Assembly: GCA_032164295.1 (NCBI GenBank)
Contig: JAJHTX010000004.1
Span: 1,178,001 to 1,242,000 of the forward strand
Direction: 5' to 3'
Length of the DNA: 64,000 bases
DNA from: Inonotus obliquus
Taxonomy: Eukaryota; Basidiomycota; Agaricomycetes; Hymenochaetales; Hymenochaetaceae
Shown here: piece after piece, positions 1 through 10,557 of the stretch
Position numbering within the stretch: position 1 is the stretch's first letter
Layout: each line of letters starts with the position of its first letter
Notes under the pieces: generated by a model
What the model was told of the DNA's origin: nothing
Databases searched by the model: none
The model's input: the letters and a program-made list of their open reading frames with translations, nothing else
Translations under genes and position numbers: made by a program

Positions 1-579
1 GTATGCTCGATAGTGCCCGTGGATATGGCTATACCGGCATTGTTGCTGGAACTCGTAAGACCACACCGGGATTCAGACTGGTTGAAAAATATGGAATGCG
101 CGTTGGCGGCATCGATCCTCACAGACACGATCTGTCAAGTATGATTATGCTGAAGGACAATCACATATGGAGCTGTAGTTCGATATCTGCAGCAATTGCG
201 CAGGCGCGAGCGGCGGGTGGCTTTAGTCTGTTGCTTGATGTTGAGGTGCGAAACGAGGAGGAAGCTGAAGAAGCTATCGAAGCAGGGGCGGACGTGATTA
301 TGCTCGATAATATGGAAGGAGAGGAACTAGTGAGCGTGGCGAGAAGATTGAAAGAGAAGTGGACAGGCAAGCGACAATTCTTGTTTGAAACAAGCGGGAA
401 TATCACCGAGGCAAATTTGCGGGAGCGTGCAATTAACGGTAAGCACCATGGTGAACATACTGAGAGCATATTTTTATTCTGGATATTCAGAAATTGACAT
501 CCTGAGTACCAGTGCTGTGCATCAGTCGGTACAACACATAGACTTCAGCTTGAAAATACAGAGGCCGGCGGATGAGTAA
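1..579 (+). CDS. BNA6: Quinolinate phosphoribosyltransferase (nicotinate-nucleotide pyrophosphorylase), 3' part
   Basis: The enzyme converts quinolinate and PRPP to nicotinate mononucleotide, the entry step of de novo NAD synthesis. The 5' end lies outside the window. The first visible exon runs to 438 and the second covers 491-579; the 52-base intron restores the frame at N-E-I-D. The signature TRKTTPGFR, then [20 protein letters not shown] and, after the intron, [12 protein letters not shown] and HIDFSLKI, match the C-terminal barrel of the family closely. The Arg, Lys and His residues that bind substrate phosphates are all in these blocks. The protein ends a few residues after DFSLKI, as is usual. 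The call is firm; only the N-terminus is missing. Confidence 0.95.
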
Positions 580-797
580 ATTTGTTGTGTAGTTACACAT
601 GTGGCATGCCTAAAACTCCATGGAAATATACAGTATACCGCTTTGTACAAATGTGTAACTAGATAAGCAAGCTTCGTTTCTAGCACGTGGCCGTGCAGCT
701 TCTCTGATTACGCTGCTCTAGGCGGGTGTACATACTATGCCTATCAGAATCATGTCTCTTCTCGTCTCTCATTCCTCGTCACCATCTTCCGTTACCT

Positions 798-2222
798 ATG
801 CTCGTAACTTCTGCTATTCATACAAGGTTTCCCATCGGTCTGGGACCGTCTAAACTACAGCTTTGCGTGTTTCGTGGACTAGCGACGCACGCTTCTCCGC
901 CGTTCCGCATCCCAGTCGTCGACTTCAACCAGTATCAGAGAGCGACCTCAACGGACGAGAAGCAAGAGACTGCTAATGCCATCGTTGATGGGTTCAAAGG
1001 TGCTGGTTTCATCTATATCAAGAATCATGGAATCCCAGACTCGGTGATTAGCAACGTCTTCCAGAAGGTCTGTTATCTTCTCAAGAATAGGAGCGGTTCT
1101 CTGATTTTCTACACAAGAGCGCTGCTTTCTTCAAATTGCCTGAGGATGTTAAATCAAAACTGGCATGGGAAGACCCTCGGGCAAATCGTGGATACGTACA
1201 AATTGGCCGGGAACGTGTCACTCAGTCAAACAATCCGGATGAAATAGCTGCAATGCGTTCCAAAGCTCCAGACTACAAAGAGACTATGGAGATTGGCCGT
1301 GATTGGGACCCAACTTGGAGGAACCGTTGGCCTCAGGAATCCGATTGCCCTGGCTTCAAGGATACAATGCTGAAGTTCTTCCAGGTGAAAAGGACTGACA
1401 GTTGATATGAAATCATGCACTGATTCTTGTAATAGACCTGCCATGAGTTTCATGTGTCGGTAATGAGTTCTATAGCTGTCGGTCTCGGCTTAAACGAAAG
1501 ATTCTTCGATGACAAGATCCACGAGCAGTATCATAATCTTCGACTCTTGTCTTATCCTCCGATAAAAACTGAAATCCTTCGCCAAGATGGCCAGGCAAGA
1601 GCGGGAGCACACTCTGGTTTGTAGAAAGTCACTTTTTATGAATCACATTGATATACTCATCATCGTTTCAGATTATGGGACCTTGACACTTTTATTCCAG
1701 GACTCCGTACGTAGCGAGAAAGTGCTTGACCGTTCTCGACTTTGTACTAATTACGTTTAAGATTGGAGGTCTAGAAGTACAGAACCCTCATACAGGAGAG
1801 TTCCACGCAGCCGTGCCTATTGTAAGTGACCCACTCATCAAATAGCACGTTTCGCCGGAATAGTTATCTCACAGTCTCCCCAAAGCCTGGGACAATTGTC
1901 ATCAATGTCGGTGATCTACTGAGCCGATGGTCAAACGACATTCTACGTTCAACACTTCATCGTGTTGTCGCGCCACCTGCGAAGCAAATTAACGAGACAG
2001 AGCAGATCACGCCTGCTCGCCAATCCATCGCGTTCTTCTGTAATCCAAACGGAGGTGCACTCATCGACTGCCTACCGAATTGTTATGGTCCTGGAAAGGC
2101 GAAGAAATATGAACCAGTGACCACGGAGCAATATATTGTTCAACGGTAAGTTCGGGCGTTGGCTGTATTTGGGGTATCTCATGAATTGCTTTTCTTACAG
2201 CCTAAGTGATACGTATTTATGA
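798..2222 (+). CDS. 2-oxoglutarate/Fe(II)-dependent dioxygenase, isopenicillin N synthase-like family
   Basis: Predicted 364 aa from seven exons: 798-1067, 1118-1384, 1436-1616, 1672-1706, 1762-1821, 1886-2145 and 2201-2222. The N-terminal DIOX_N region contains PVVDFNQY and a GFIYIKNHGIP stretch. The jelly-roll core has the iron ligands H-x-D (AHSDYG, split by an intron) and the distal His (TLHRV), then the 2-oxoglutarate Arg in R-x-S (ARQSIAFF). The acceptor at 1885 was chosen because the more obvious one at 1874 breaks the frame, while this one gives PIPGTIVINVGD. The first 30 or so residues are basic and Arg/Ser-rich and could be a mitochondrial presequence. The substrate cannot be told from sequence; fungal members range from oxylipin to nucleoside and flavonoid-like chemistry. 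Confidence 0.88.
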
Positions 2223-2531
2223 TCTGCACGACTGAGCCTTCTTGTTTTGACCTCCGAGACCTCTCTTTCTGTGTTTTTCTGTAGATTCATGATTCGTTTA
2301 TGTATTGTTTATGGTCCTGGGCTATCAATGCAATTGCGTGTTAGGAGGAACAGAAGCAAGAGTGCAAGTTGGGACTGTTGATAACAAGAAACGATGTAGG
2401 AAAGTGTACAAATGGTGGGTAGCGCAAAGAAAGCACAATGGAAGAAACATTGTTGCTATACTGGAATTTTAATATGAAGTCTAAGATAGCGAAAAAAAAG
2501 TCGCTGGTCATTCTAGAATCCACCTTTTGGT
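2223..2531. other. Intergenic gap between convergent genes
   Basis: This 309-base stretch separates the 3' ends of the dioxygenase and RCC1 genes. It is T-rich near the dioxygenase stop and A-rich near the RCC1 stop, as expected for two 3' UTRs. I see no ORF, RNA gene or repeat in it. Confidence 0.6.
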
Positions 2532-4351
2532 TTATGCTACTTTCTTCCTGAAAAGACCAAGACCATGCTGGCCACCACATTCTGCACTGACAGTCTTCCA
2601 AGAGCCACCTTCCTTACGAACGACAACAGTCGGGGTCTTCGCCTCCATAACTTCGCCAATTCCCAGTTCACCCTGGTTTCCTTCGCCCCAAGCATACAAA
2701 GCACCTGCTTTGGTCACAGAGAAGTTACCGTGTGTCCCAGCAGAAATGTGGATCACAGGGTCTTCAGATTCGGGGTCAGGGAACGGGACATGGGTGGGCG
2801 AAGCGACGAAGCCATTATAACTCTCTACCTTGAGAGCCGCGTGATCGTCCGGCAATCCGAGCTGGCCACCGTTCGAACGACCACAGGCAAATACACGTCC
2901 GTCGGATGTAAGGAATAGCGTGTGGTGATCACCACCAACGATGCGAGTAACTCGAGCATCATTACCCAGCGCCTCTGGACTCAGAGCATCAATTCGCTTA
3001 GGTTGTGGGACTATGTTGTCATCTTCGTCTTCATAGCCCGTACCAATCTGACCCATGCTATTCAGACCCCAGCCCCAAACACCGCCTCTCTTGTCGACTG
3101 CAAAGGAGGCGTAATTTCCTGCTCCAACAACTATAGCTTTGAGAGAACGCGATCGCAGAGTCACCTTTTCGGGAGTCGTACCATGGATCTTGCGTCGCTC
3201 AATGATTTTACGGCCGAGCTGCCCTTGTTCGCCGGCACCCCATGTGTAGATGTTTCCAAACGTCGTCAAAACCACAAGGTGATTGTTACCGGCCGCGACG
3301 GAAGTGACCTTCTCATCTTTCGGTAGATTGAGTATAGGCGCCGGGACAAACTGATACTTCGAGCCATTGGAAAAGCCAAGAGAGCCTTCGTTTGCCTATT
3401 CAATATACATGAGCCACTGTTGATGAAATATCAGAGCTAGACGAACCCGGAAAGATCCCCAGACACGCAGTTCACCCTGGTCGCTAATGGCCGCGCAGAT
3501 ACTATCGCCGGCTGCAATCGAGACGGCACGGAAGCCTTCATCAACAAGTGTTTGCAGAGGATAGGGGAAGGAGGTGAGAGTGTCAGCATCAATCATTTCT
3601 TCCTCCTTCTCAGGATTAGGTACATCCTTCGTTATTCTTCCCAATGCGGCGTCATCATTTACCCCACATGACCATATCTGAAGCGGGATCAGTATCAATT
3701 TGCAGAACACAAGGATGAAATACTAACAGTTCCCTTCTCATCAATAAACATCGTATGTAAGCCACCAGCAGCGATGGCTTCGATGCCAGCTTCTTTGCCA
3801 CCAAACGCTCCCTCTTCAATTTTCTTCTCGACCCAAGTGTTTTTCCTGGGTTTGACGATTTCGCCCAGATAAGCTGGACCCATCCCGAACTGACCAAAGT
3901 TACCCGCTCCCCAGACAAAGAGTTGGTTAGCGGGACGAGAGTGTTCAAGAGGTGTAGGGAGAGGATTCGTGACGGTATGAGCGGTTTTCTTCACCGCTGT
4001 ACTCTTCGCGTCCGTTGCTTTTGCGTCTTTCTTCGTTCTTCTTAGAGGTTTCTTCTTGCTATCTCCAGCATCTTTGTCTCCTTCGAGTGCCGTCTTCTTC
4101 AACCCATCATTGATTTCTCGGACATCTTCGTCAGTCGAGCTTGAGCCAGCGCGTGCTCGTTTAGCAGGCTGCTGGCTATGCTCTTCTTCCGTATCCTCAG
4201 GCTCAGGTGTAGCAGGTCGCTTCTTCTGAGCGCCGTTGATCTTGCCTTTCGTCCTCGGTGGTGACTTGGCTGTCCTACTTGACTTTCCGTTGGCTGTTGG
4301 ATCGACTTTGGAGCGGGAGGATTTTCTAGTGAGCGTAGCCGTTGCGGTCAT
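2532..4351 (-). CDS. RCC1-type Ran guanine nucleotide exchange factor
   Basis: Predicted 572 aa from three exons: 4351-3728, 3677-3447 and 3395-2532, with introns of 50 and 51 bases. Residues 1-130 are a basic, Lys/Ser/Thr-rich tail that probably holds a nuclear localisation signal and binds DNA. From about residue 145 come RCC1 repeats, each with the pattern WGxGxxGQxG: FVWGAGNFGQFG, IWSCGVNDDAALG, RVWGSFR, TWGAGEQGQLG, GWGLNSMGQIG, ACGRSNGGQLG and AWGEGNQGELG. Together they would make the seven-bladed propeller that loads Ran with GTP on chromatin (yeast Prp20/Srm1, fission yeast Pim1). The length fits fungal RCC1 with an extended N-terminus. The start codon lies about 180 bases from the edge of the repeat island, so that island borders its promoter. 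Confidence 0.95.
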
Positions 4352-4532
4352 GATGAGGAAGACAGTAGGGGATGTGGGAGCACTGATGGAGGTCTTCGGC
4401 GAAAGAGACGGTGGCGCTTGTACAAGAGACGAGCTCTTGTTTTCTTCAGCCCTCCAGCGCGTTAAGTAATGAGGCCCACAAATCCATTCATAATACACAG
4501 CGCACGTGACCTTTGGAGTACTTCGATTCCAC

Positions 4533-5557
4533 TGGGGAGTGGCAATCCCTATCAAAAAAACGACCGTTCTCACGGTCTATGCCGCGTCGTGCCGGAGCTC
4601 GCTTGAGCATAAGCGATGACCGGTTTTTGAGAGACGCATTCGACTCTATGTACCCCTCCCACATCACAAACATCACCAGTATTAAGTGTGTATATCATGT
4701 CCTTGATGTCAAAAGACCGATCTCTTCAAAAAAGAACTCCATTTTTGCTAAAATCTGTCGAGATATTGTATAGTTTTGGGTCATATCTAAGGAACTAGAT
4801 AATTTCTTGAAAATGTTTTCTCAACAAAATGAAGATAGTCATGAAACAGTATAATTTGTGCACTTGCATGGAAATCGTTGAGAAATTCAGAGAGTTCCGA
4901 GAGTTGGAAGAGTGCATTGAATCTCACCAAATAAAGGAAAAGTCCATCACGTGACATTGCATTTGTGTGGGTGCACGAACCAGCAAAAGAGTAAAAATGC
5001 AAGACAATATCACAAAATGTCTGTAAGCACAAAATTCATTTGATAACTTGAGTAAGTATACCATGGTACCTGTAAGAACTCCAAAAATGCTATAAATGAC
5101 ACTGCATAGTGCTTATCTTAGTCTTTCTCAGAGATGCATACAGTGACACCATCTACATCAAGGAATCAATATAAAAGCTTTGAAATACAGTAGATAGTAT
5201 GCTTCTGATACATCCATTCCAGAAAGTTACTGTGTATGCAAATGAATAACCAGTAACAATACCAAAGACCTTGCTCAGGACCATGAGTACTGTTGACCGA
5301 TAATAACCTATAATAGAATATACTATGTATGCTCATTTTTGTCTGCATTCATCTGGTATCATATTGACTGAATGTCTGTATTTACTTCTCTGGTATATTT
5401 CTCATAAAATGCTAATTATTTGGTCATAGGAAGGATTGGTACATTGTATCAAAAGGCGGTAAATATGGATCGCCGTTTCTTACCATATATGGTGGATGCT
5501 ACAACTCCGCTTGAAAAAAAGGGGGCTCGTGCGGCACTTGGGGATTGCCACTCCCCA
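4533..5557 (+). repeat. Repeat block A with 16-base terminal inverted repeats
   Basis: The block begins with GGGGAGTGGCAATCCC at 4534-4549 and ends with its exact reverse complement at 5541-5556. No ORF of note lies inside. It is a diverged direct copy of block B. The best-aligned parts are around 4765-4960 against 8080-8290, the stretch near 5265-5330 against both sides of the LTR at 8792-10265, and the right end (4455-4550 of B's tail: 5450-5557 against 10445-10557, sharing GGTAAATA and GATC-CCGTTT). The seven bases ATTCCAC occur just outside both ends, at 4527-4532 region and 5559-5564 region, and may be an old target-site duplication. A non-autonomous DNA transposon is the simplest reading, but no transposase is present. 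Confidence 0.6.
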
Positions 5558-7422
5558 ATTCCACAGGGGGCAAAACAACATATCAACGACGTTGATATAA
5601 CCTTTGATATCCTTATTGATATCTAATATATCAGCTGAGTTGAAATGTGTATTGATATTTAAAGTATCAGCGGGGTTGAAATGCAAATCGATATATAAAA
5701 TATCATCACGTGTGATACTTAAAATATCGCAGGCGTTGATGTTTTAAATATCAACACACTTGATACTTAAAATATTGCAGACATCGATATGCTTACCGAT
5801 ATTTAAAATATCAATGCATGTGATACTTAAAATATCGCAGACATCGATATTCTTATTGAAATTTAAAATATCATTGCACTTGATACTTAAAATATCGCAG
5901 ACACTGATACGTCGATTGATATTTTACAGGGAAATTCATAAAAATCTGGACACGTGCCAAATTGCCAATTTCGGCCCCTTCAGTACCTCAGAACACAAAA
6001 TAAATCATATCTCACTCAAATCTTGACCGTTTCGCGTCATCTAAGTTTCTAAATTGATGCCCGATCGTGCCGTCCGAACTGTAACAAACCCGAGCAAAAT
6101 CGGACAATAATTGACCCCGAAACGGCGCAAACTGTCGTTTTTTCATGTATTCCTCATGTACATTTTTCCTGCACTCAATTCTGGGTCTGCAGCACCCACA
6201 AGTGTCTCAGAATGCTCAGATGGAATAACTGTGAATTTAGGGCCTGAATTTGAGATGTATTTGAAGGTGTATGTGCCAGTCTGGGGGCATGCCTGGAAGG
6301 CAGAAATGCCCCCTCATCCCTCAAGCTCCCCATGCCCTAGAAAAAATATCTGAAGCCAAATTCATGCATAGGAACTTGTTTAGAGTATATTTAAATGTAT
6401 CTGAGCCTTTCCCAGATCAAATGGATATGCTGGGAAGCTGGGGAAAGGCAGAGAAGCATGGTGCATATGCCCTGTCTCTCCCACCTCAAACAATGCACCA
6501 ATCCTCATAGCAGACATGAGAAGTACTCAGATCACTTTCAATAGGCCTGGAATGAATTTTCATGTATGAATTTGGCTTCAGATATTTTTTCTAGGGCATG
6601 GGGAGCTTGAGGGATGAGGGGGCATTTCTGCCTTCCAGGCATGCCCCCAGACTGGCACATACACCTTCAAATACATCTCAAATTCAGGCCCTAAATTCAC
6701 AGTTATTCCATCTGAGCATTCTGAGACACTTGTGGGTGCTGCAGACCCAGAATTGAGTGCAGGAAAAATGTACATGAGGAATACATGAAAAAACGACAGT
6801 TTGCGCCGTTTCGGGGTCAATTATTGTCCGATTTTGCTCGGGTTTGTTACAGTTCGGACGGCACGATCGGGCATCAATTTAGAAACTTAGATGACGCGAA
6901 ACGGTCAAGATTTGAGTGAGATATGATTTATTTTGTGTTCTGAGGTACTGAAGGGGCCGAAATTGGCAATTTGGCACGTGTCCAGATTTTTATGAATTTC
7001 CCTGTAAAATATCAATCGACGTATCAGTGTCTGCGATATTTTAAGTATCAAGTGCAATGATATTTTAAATTTCAATAAGAGTATCGATGTCTGCAATATT
7101 TTAAGTATCACACGTGATGATATTTTATATATTGTACGTGGTGATATTTTATATATCGATAAAAATATCAACTCCTGCGATATTTTAAATATCAGTAAGA
7201 ATATCAATATAGATATCGATAAGAATATCAATAAGGATATCACACATGATGATATTTTATATATCGATTTGCATTTCAACCCCGCTGATACTTTAAATAT
7301 CAATACACATTTCAACTCAGCTGATATATTAAATATCAATAAGGTTATTAAAGGTTATATCAACGTCGTTGATATGTTGTTTTGCCCCCTGTGTTTCACT
7401 GGAATGGTGACTGGCAATCCCC
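5540..7422. repeat. Large palindrome: inverted arms of about 830 and 860 bases around a 193-base loop
   Basis: The left arm 5540-6369 is nearly the reverse complement of 6563-7422. The inner 430 bases of each arm (from about 5930 inwards) are practically identical, so the same 80-codon frame is read on both strands at 6111-6353 and 6578-6820. The outer parts differ by insertions and deletions inside an AT-rich tandem repeat. Both arms end in a GGGGGCAAAACAAC sequence preceded by the GGGGATTGCC motif that also closes block A. The loop 6370-6562 holds a smaller imperfect hairpin of its own. A foldback or MITE-like transposon is likely; an inverted duplication of a single arm is the alternative. 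Confidence 0.85.
5640..5925. repeat. Tandem AT-rich repeat inside the left arm
   Basis: Units of roughly 60 bases recur, each built from the halves TGATACTTAAAATATCGCAG and a spacer followed by GATATTTAAAATATCA. The core GATATTTAAAATATC is itself close to palindromic, so each unit can form a small hairpin. The mirror copy in the right arm lies at about 7030-7335 with a few extra units. Related motifs recur at 10590-10860. Confidence 0.7.
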
Positions 7423-7551
7423 TATTGCAAAACATCGATTTCCCACGGGCATGCCGAGGCATGCTGACGATCGCTTAGATTAAGCGATTTATAGTTTTTT
7501 GAAGACATTTTCGCCTTCACACTTCCTGTTCCATAGCACAAACAAAGCCTT

Positions 7552-7993
7552 TGTTAGGATTTGAACTTTTCCTTCTTGCTCTGCTTACTTAATTCCTTAT
7601 TTGTCATCTTCCTTTTCCGTATATGCTTACTCATCCTTATTATTCATCTTGCTTAGTTGCTCTTTACCGGAACGTTCTGTAATATTCTATTTTCCTTTCT
7701 TACTAATATTCTTCTTAGAGTAATATCTTCCCACGTCTGGTGTGTATATAAGTAGATAGTCTGACTCATTTGTACCTCGTCTCACTATTCTTCTTACCAC
7801 CACCATCCCTTAGGTATTTACTCATTGTTTGTACTAACTTAAATATATCTTCTTACCACCACCATCTCTTAGCCTGCGTGATCGTCTCCGTCGTTGTACA
7901 AGTCTTCGACGTTTGAGGCAGCGTACCCTAAGCTCTGGTGTGAGAGACCCCGACTCCATTCGAGTACCTCCGAACCCGTCGTTTCGCATAACA
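7552..7993 (+). mobile_element. Solo LTR, 442 bases, with 5-base target-site duplication
   Basis: The element begins TGTTAGG and ends GCATAACA, the usual TG..CA ends with the inverted TGTTA/TAACA termini of many fungal LTR retrotransposons. The five bases GCCTT stand immediately on both sides (7547-7551 and 7994-7998). A TATA-like TATATAAG lies at 7744-7752 followed by a repeated CTTACCACCACCATC segment. No internal retrotransposon sequence is present, so it is a recombination remnant. It is probably of Copia or Gypsy origin; which one cannot be settled from an LTR alone. Confidence 0.88.
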
Positions 7994-8867
7994 GCCTTAT
8001 AAAGTAGTAGAAACCATTTCTATAGTGCTGGGGAGCATAAATATCAAAACAATTCGAAATTTGTTCAAAAAATCAATGAGATATTGCGTGGTTATACATT
8101 ATATCTCAGGATCCAAGCAATTTCTACAAAATTTTTTTTGAACAAAATGAAGGCAGACATGAAAAAATATGGTTTGTGCACTGAGTCACAAATCCTTGAA
8201 AAATTTATTGAGTTCTGAACATTGAAATAGTGCATTGAATCTCGATGGATAAAGGAAAATTCAATCACGTGATCAAGCAGATGCAGGAACAATTTCTTGA
8301 CCATATCTAAGAAACGAAGCGATTTCATCATATAAACTTTTAAAGAAGATGAAGCTAGGCATTGATTAATGCATTTCTTGCATTTCGTTTTGAAATCTTT
8401 CAAAAATTGATGAATACTTTATGTTTCAACGGCCAAATCGAAAAGTTGATACTAGGTCACGTGATATTGAATTGCAAGGCAGCTCGGAGTCATGAAGTAC
8501 AGCATAATATCACAAAACAAATTGGAGTTTCTGACCTCATGTGTTTTACAAGTATACATGTATGCTTAATGATATTTAATATAAGAAAACAAGTCTTGTA
8601 TCTCCATGAAAATACCTGCTATAGTCCGACTTACATATATGCATATAGGGACATCATCTATATAAAAAATTAGCTGAGAAAGCTCTGGAGACCCAGACTG
8701 GAGAATCATGCAGGATAACATCCATTTCAGCTAGCATACCATAAGTTATTGACAGCAATAATAAATCAGTAGCTTAGCCGAAGACCTTGCCTGTCAGAAG
8801 AAATTGACTTATTTGGCATGCGGATCCAGAGACGCTACAACCCGATAAATTCCCACGAACATCAGAC

Positions 8868-9677
8868 ATGGAAAGACAATTCGATCGAACATATTATACA
8901 CGCACACGCTATTGTCCCTGGGGCTCGACATTACCAGGACAAATCAATACACCAATATGCAGGTTCTGTGAATGGGCACACGAGGAGGCATGGATACTGC
9001 AAACATGGATACTCGAGGATGCAGTCAATCATATGCTTCAAAGTGACCCGTATTCAATTCGAACCAACCACCATTGGTCGACGGTTGCAGAAACAACTCA
9101 ACCATTGTTCACACCTATACTAAATGCATACTTGCATGAAGTTACGGTTTGGACAGGAAGGGGGTTACGCTACATTGCGAATGCAGGTGTAATTGCATGG
9201 ACAAGAAGATCGACACATTCCCAGCTATGTCGACAAGTGGCAATACAACTCGACTGGCCAATACATGTGGAAGCTACAAGAGAACATCAAGCACTACGCA
9301 ATAAATTATTTGGCAACATAGTGGCACGATGGAAATCGGAGCAGAATCAACTACCGGGGATGATAGCATTGGAAATCTCTCAACCGAGGGAACAGATCAA
9401 CGGGGCGATCTTAACCTTCGTCATGGAAGGGATCAGTGGCGATCAGGTGCAAGGAACGGAGATACGGATACCCGACGGATATCGCCGAGCGACGATCTGG
9501 CAGACTGGGTTACCTGCCATGGTACAGGCAGAACCATATAGGCCCACCGCTCCGGTGATTGATAATCGAGCTAATCCTATTGAGGGAGGAAGCCCGAGTC
9601 AACCGAGACAGCCGAATGGCCCAGCAGCACCTGCAGAAGATGAAGACATGGCAGACTGTTCGAGTTGCTGTGCATGA
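8868..9677 (+). CDS. 269-residue protein encoded inside the long LTR; function unknown
   Basis: An intronless frame with an ATG start lies in the predicted U3 part of the long LTR. I do not recognise the protein. The N-terminal third holds a C-x2-C pair (ICRFCEWAHEE) and many Trp, Arg and Thr residues. The C-terminal third is Pro/Ala/Glu-rich (GPAAPAEDEDM) and ends in SSCCA. It has no signal peptide, no membrane segment, and no protease, reverse transcriptase or integrase motif. It could be an accessory protein of the retrotransposon or a remnant of a gag-like gene. The open length suggests recent activity. Whether it is expressed is unknown. Confidence 0.4.
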   Translation: MERQFDRTYYTRTRYCPWGSTLPGQINTPICRFCEWAHEEAWILQTWILEDAVNHMLQSDPYSIRTNHHWSTVAETTQPLFTPILNAYLHEVTVWTGRGLRYIANAGVIAWTRRSTHSQLCRQVAIQLDWPIHVEATREHQALRNKLFGNIVARWKSEQNQLPGMIALEISQPREQINGAILTFVMEGISGDQVQGTEIRIPDGYRRATIWQTGLPAMVQAEPYRPTAPVIDNRANPIEGGSPSQPRQPNGPAAPAEDEDMADCSSCCA

Positions 9678-9953
9678 CATCATAAGGAACATTCGAGAAG
9701 GAAGGCTGGGGCAGTGCGGAAGGCACAGAGCTCCGCACAAGCCACAGGGTTGGACGATGATAGCATGATTGCTGTGCATTGACTAGGTATGAAGTCATAT
9801 CGAAAGTCCTAGAAGGATTGCGGGAAGGATCGGAGGTGCATCGCCACCCGATTGGAGACTGTGGGGTATCGGACAAGATAGGGGCTGTGCTCGGAAAGAT
9901 CAGGAGGCTGTGCCCGAGTGAGCCCGGGTAACTCAATAGGTAGAAGCTTCGGG

Positions 9954-9962
9954 TATAAATAG
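9954..9962 (+). promoter_or_regulatory. TATA box of the long LTR
   Basis: TATAAATAG lies about 310 bases before the right end of the insertion, the distance expected for an LTR promoter. It fixes the likely plus orientation of the retroelement. Confidence 0.5.
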
Positions 9963-10557
9963 GCCAAGCGAGGGTGGCTATGTCCCTCAGCAAAATTCTT
10001 CTGTACTAGTGAATACAAAGAAGCCCCACCAAGCTTCTCTTCTTCGCTACCACTCTTATCATTGGTACTAGTGTCCGGCCGGTCCCTTGACCCCGACTAA
10101 GTACTGTTGCTACCCTGCTCTACAAAGCACCGCCTCGCACTTCCCATCGCTTATCAAGACGGACTGCGAATATTGCCAGAGTGAGTGGACTTGTTCTGGT
10201 GCGTCAATCGTGTTGATCAGTCGATCAATATCGGTCTGCTGATCCGATCCGCACTGGTCCTAACATTGCCTTTATGTCTAGCATGTTGGTTAATAAAGAA
10301 TGTAGGAGAATATACTTACTATATGCAGTCAATACTTCATGTGATAGTTGGTTTTCACATCTAAGTTGATGATAAGTCCTGCATAGGGGCTTGTTTTGTG
10401 TGGGACGACTGACTACGGATCTTGGGTGGGACGTAGGTGGAAAAGAAAAAACCGGTAAATACAGATCACCGTTTTTGACCAAATATGGAGAATATGTAAG
10501 CTCCGACTGAAAAAACATGGGGACGCGCGTCGATAGGGAATTGCCAGTCACCAATTC

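Larger units (their letters stand above)
8792..10265 (+). mobile_element. Probable long solo LTR of 1474 bases carrying an ORF
   Basis: The segment begins TGTCAG and ends CTAACA, and TTGCC flanks it on both sides (8787-8791 and 10266-10270). Block A has the matching uninterrupted sequence (GACCTTGC followed by TTGACCGATAATAACC near 5265-5305), which acts as an empty site and supports a single insertion of the whole segment. A TATA box (TATAAATAG) at about 9954-9962 and the T/C-rich stretch after it would place U3 upstream and about 300 bases of R-U5 downstream. No second LTR and no reverse transcriptase are present. Confidence 0.6.
7400..10557 (+). repeat. Repeat block B, second copy of block A, interrupted by two LTR insertions
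   Basis: The block starts with TGGAATGGTGACTGGCAATCCCC and ends with an inverted copy at about 10540-10557. Removing the two LTR insertions leaves about 1.24 kb, close to block A (1.02 kb), in the same orientation. Shared stretches include ATATTG..GGTxATA..ATATCTxAGGA near 8085, ACAAAATGAAG..CATGAA near 8140, and GTGCATTGAATCTC near 8230. The stretch 8290-8520 looks like a second partial copy of the same internal segment. No coding capacity of its own was seen. Confidence 0.6.

Noticed and set aside
1826..1885. Acceptor at 1874 for the sixth exon of the dioxygenase
   Set aside because: It shifts the frame by one base; the acceptor at 1885 keeps phase and yields the conserved P-G-T-x-V-x-N-x-G-D block.
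798..2222. Idea of a secondary-metabolite cluster built on the dioxygenase and the 4CL-like ligase
   Set aside because: The two genes are about 36 kb apart, with housekeeping genes between them, and no backbone synthase, terpene cyclase or P450 is present.
6111..6820. Two identical 80-codon frames on opposite strands (6111-6353 plus, 6578-6820 minus)
   Set aside because: They are one sequence read from both arms of the palindrome. The frame has no recognisable motif and ends at the arm border, so it is better explained as repeat DNA than as two genes.
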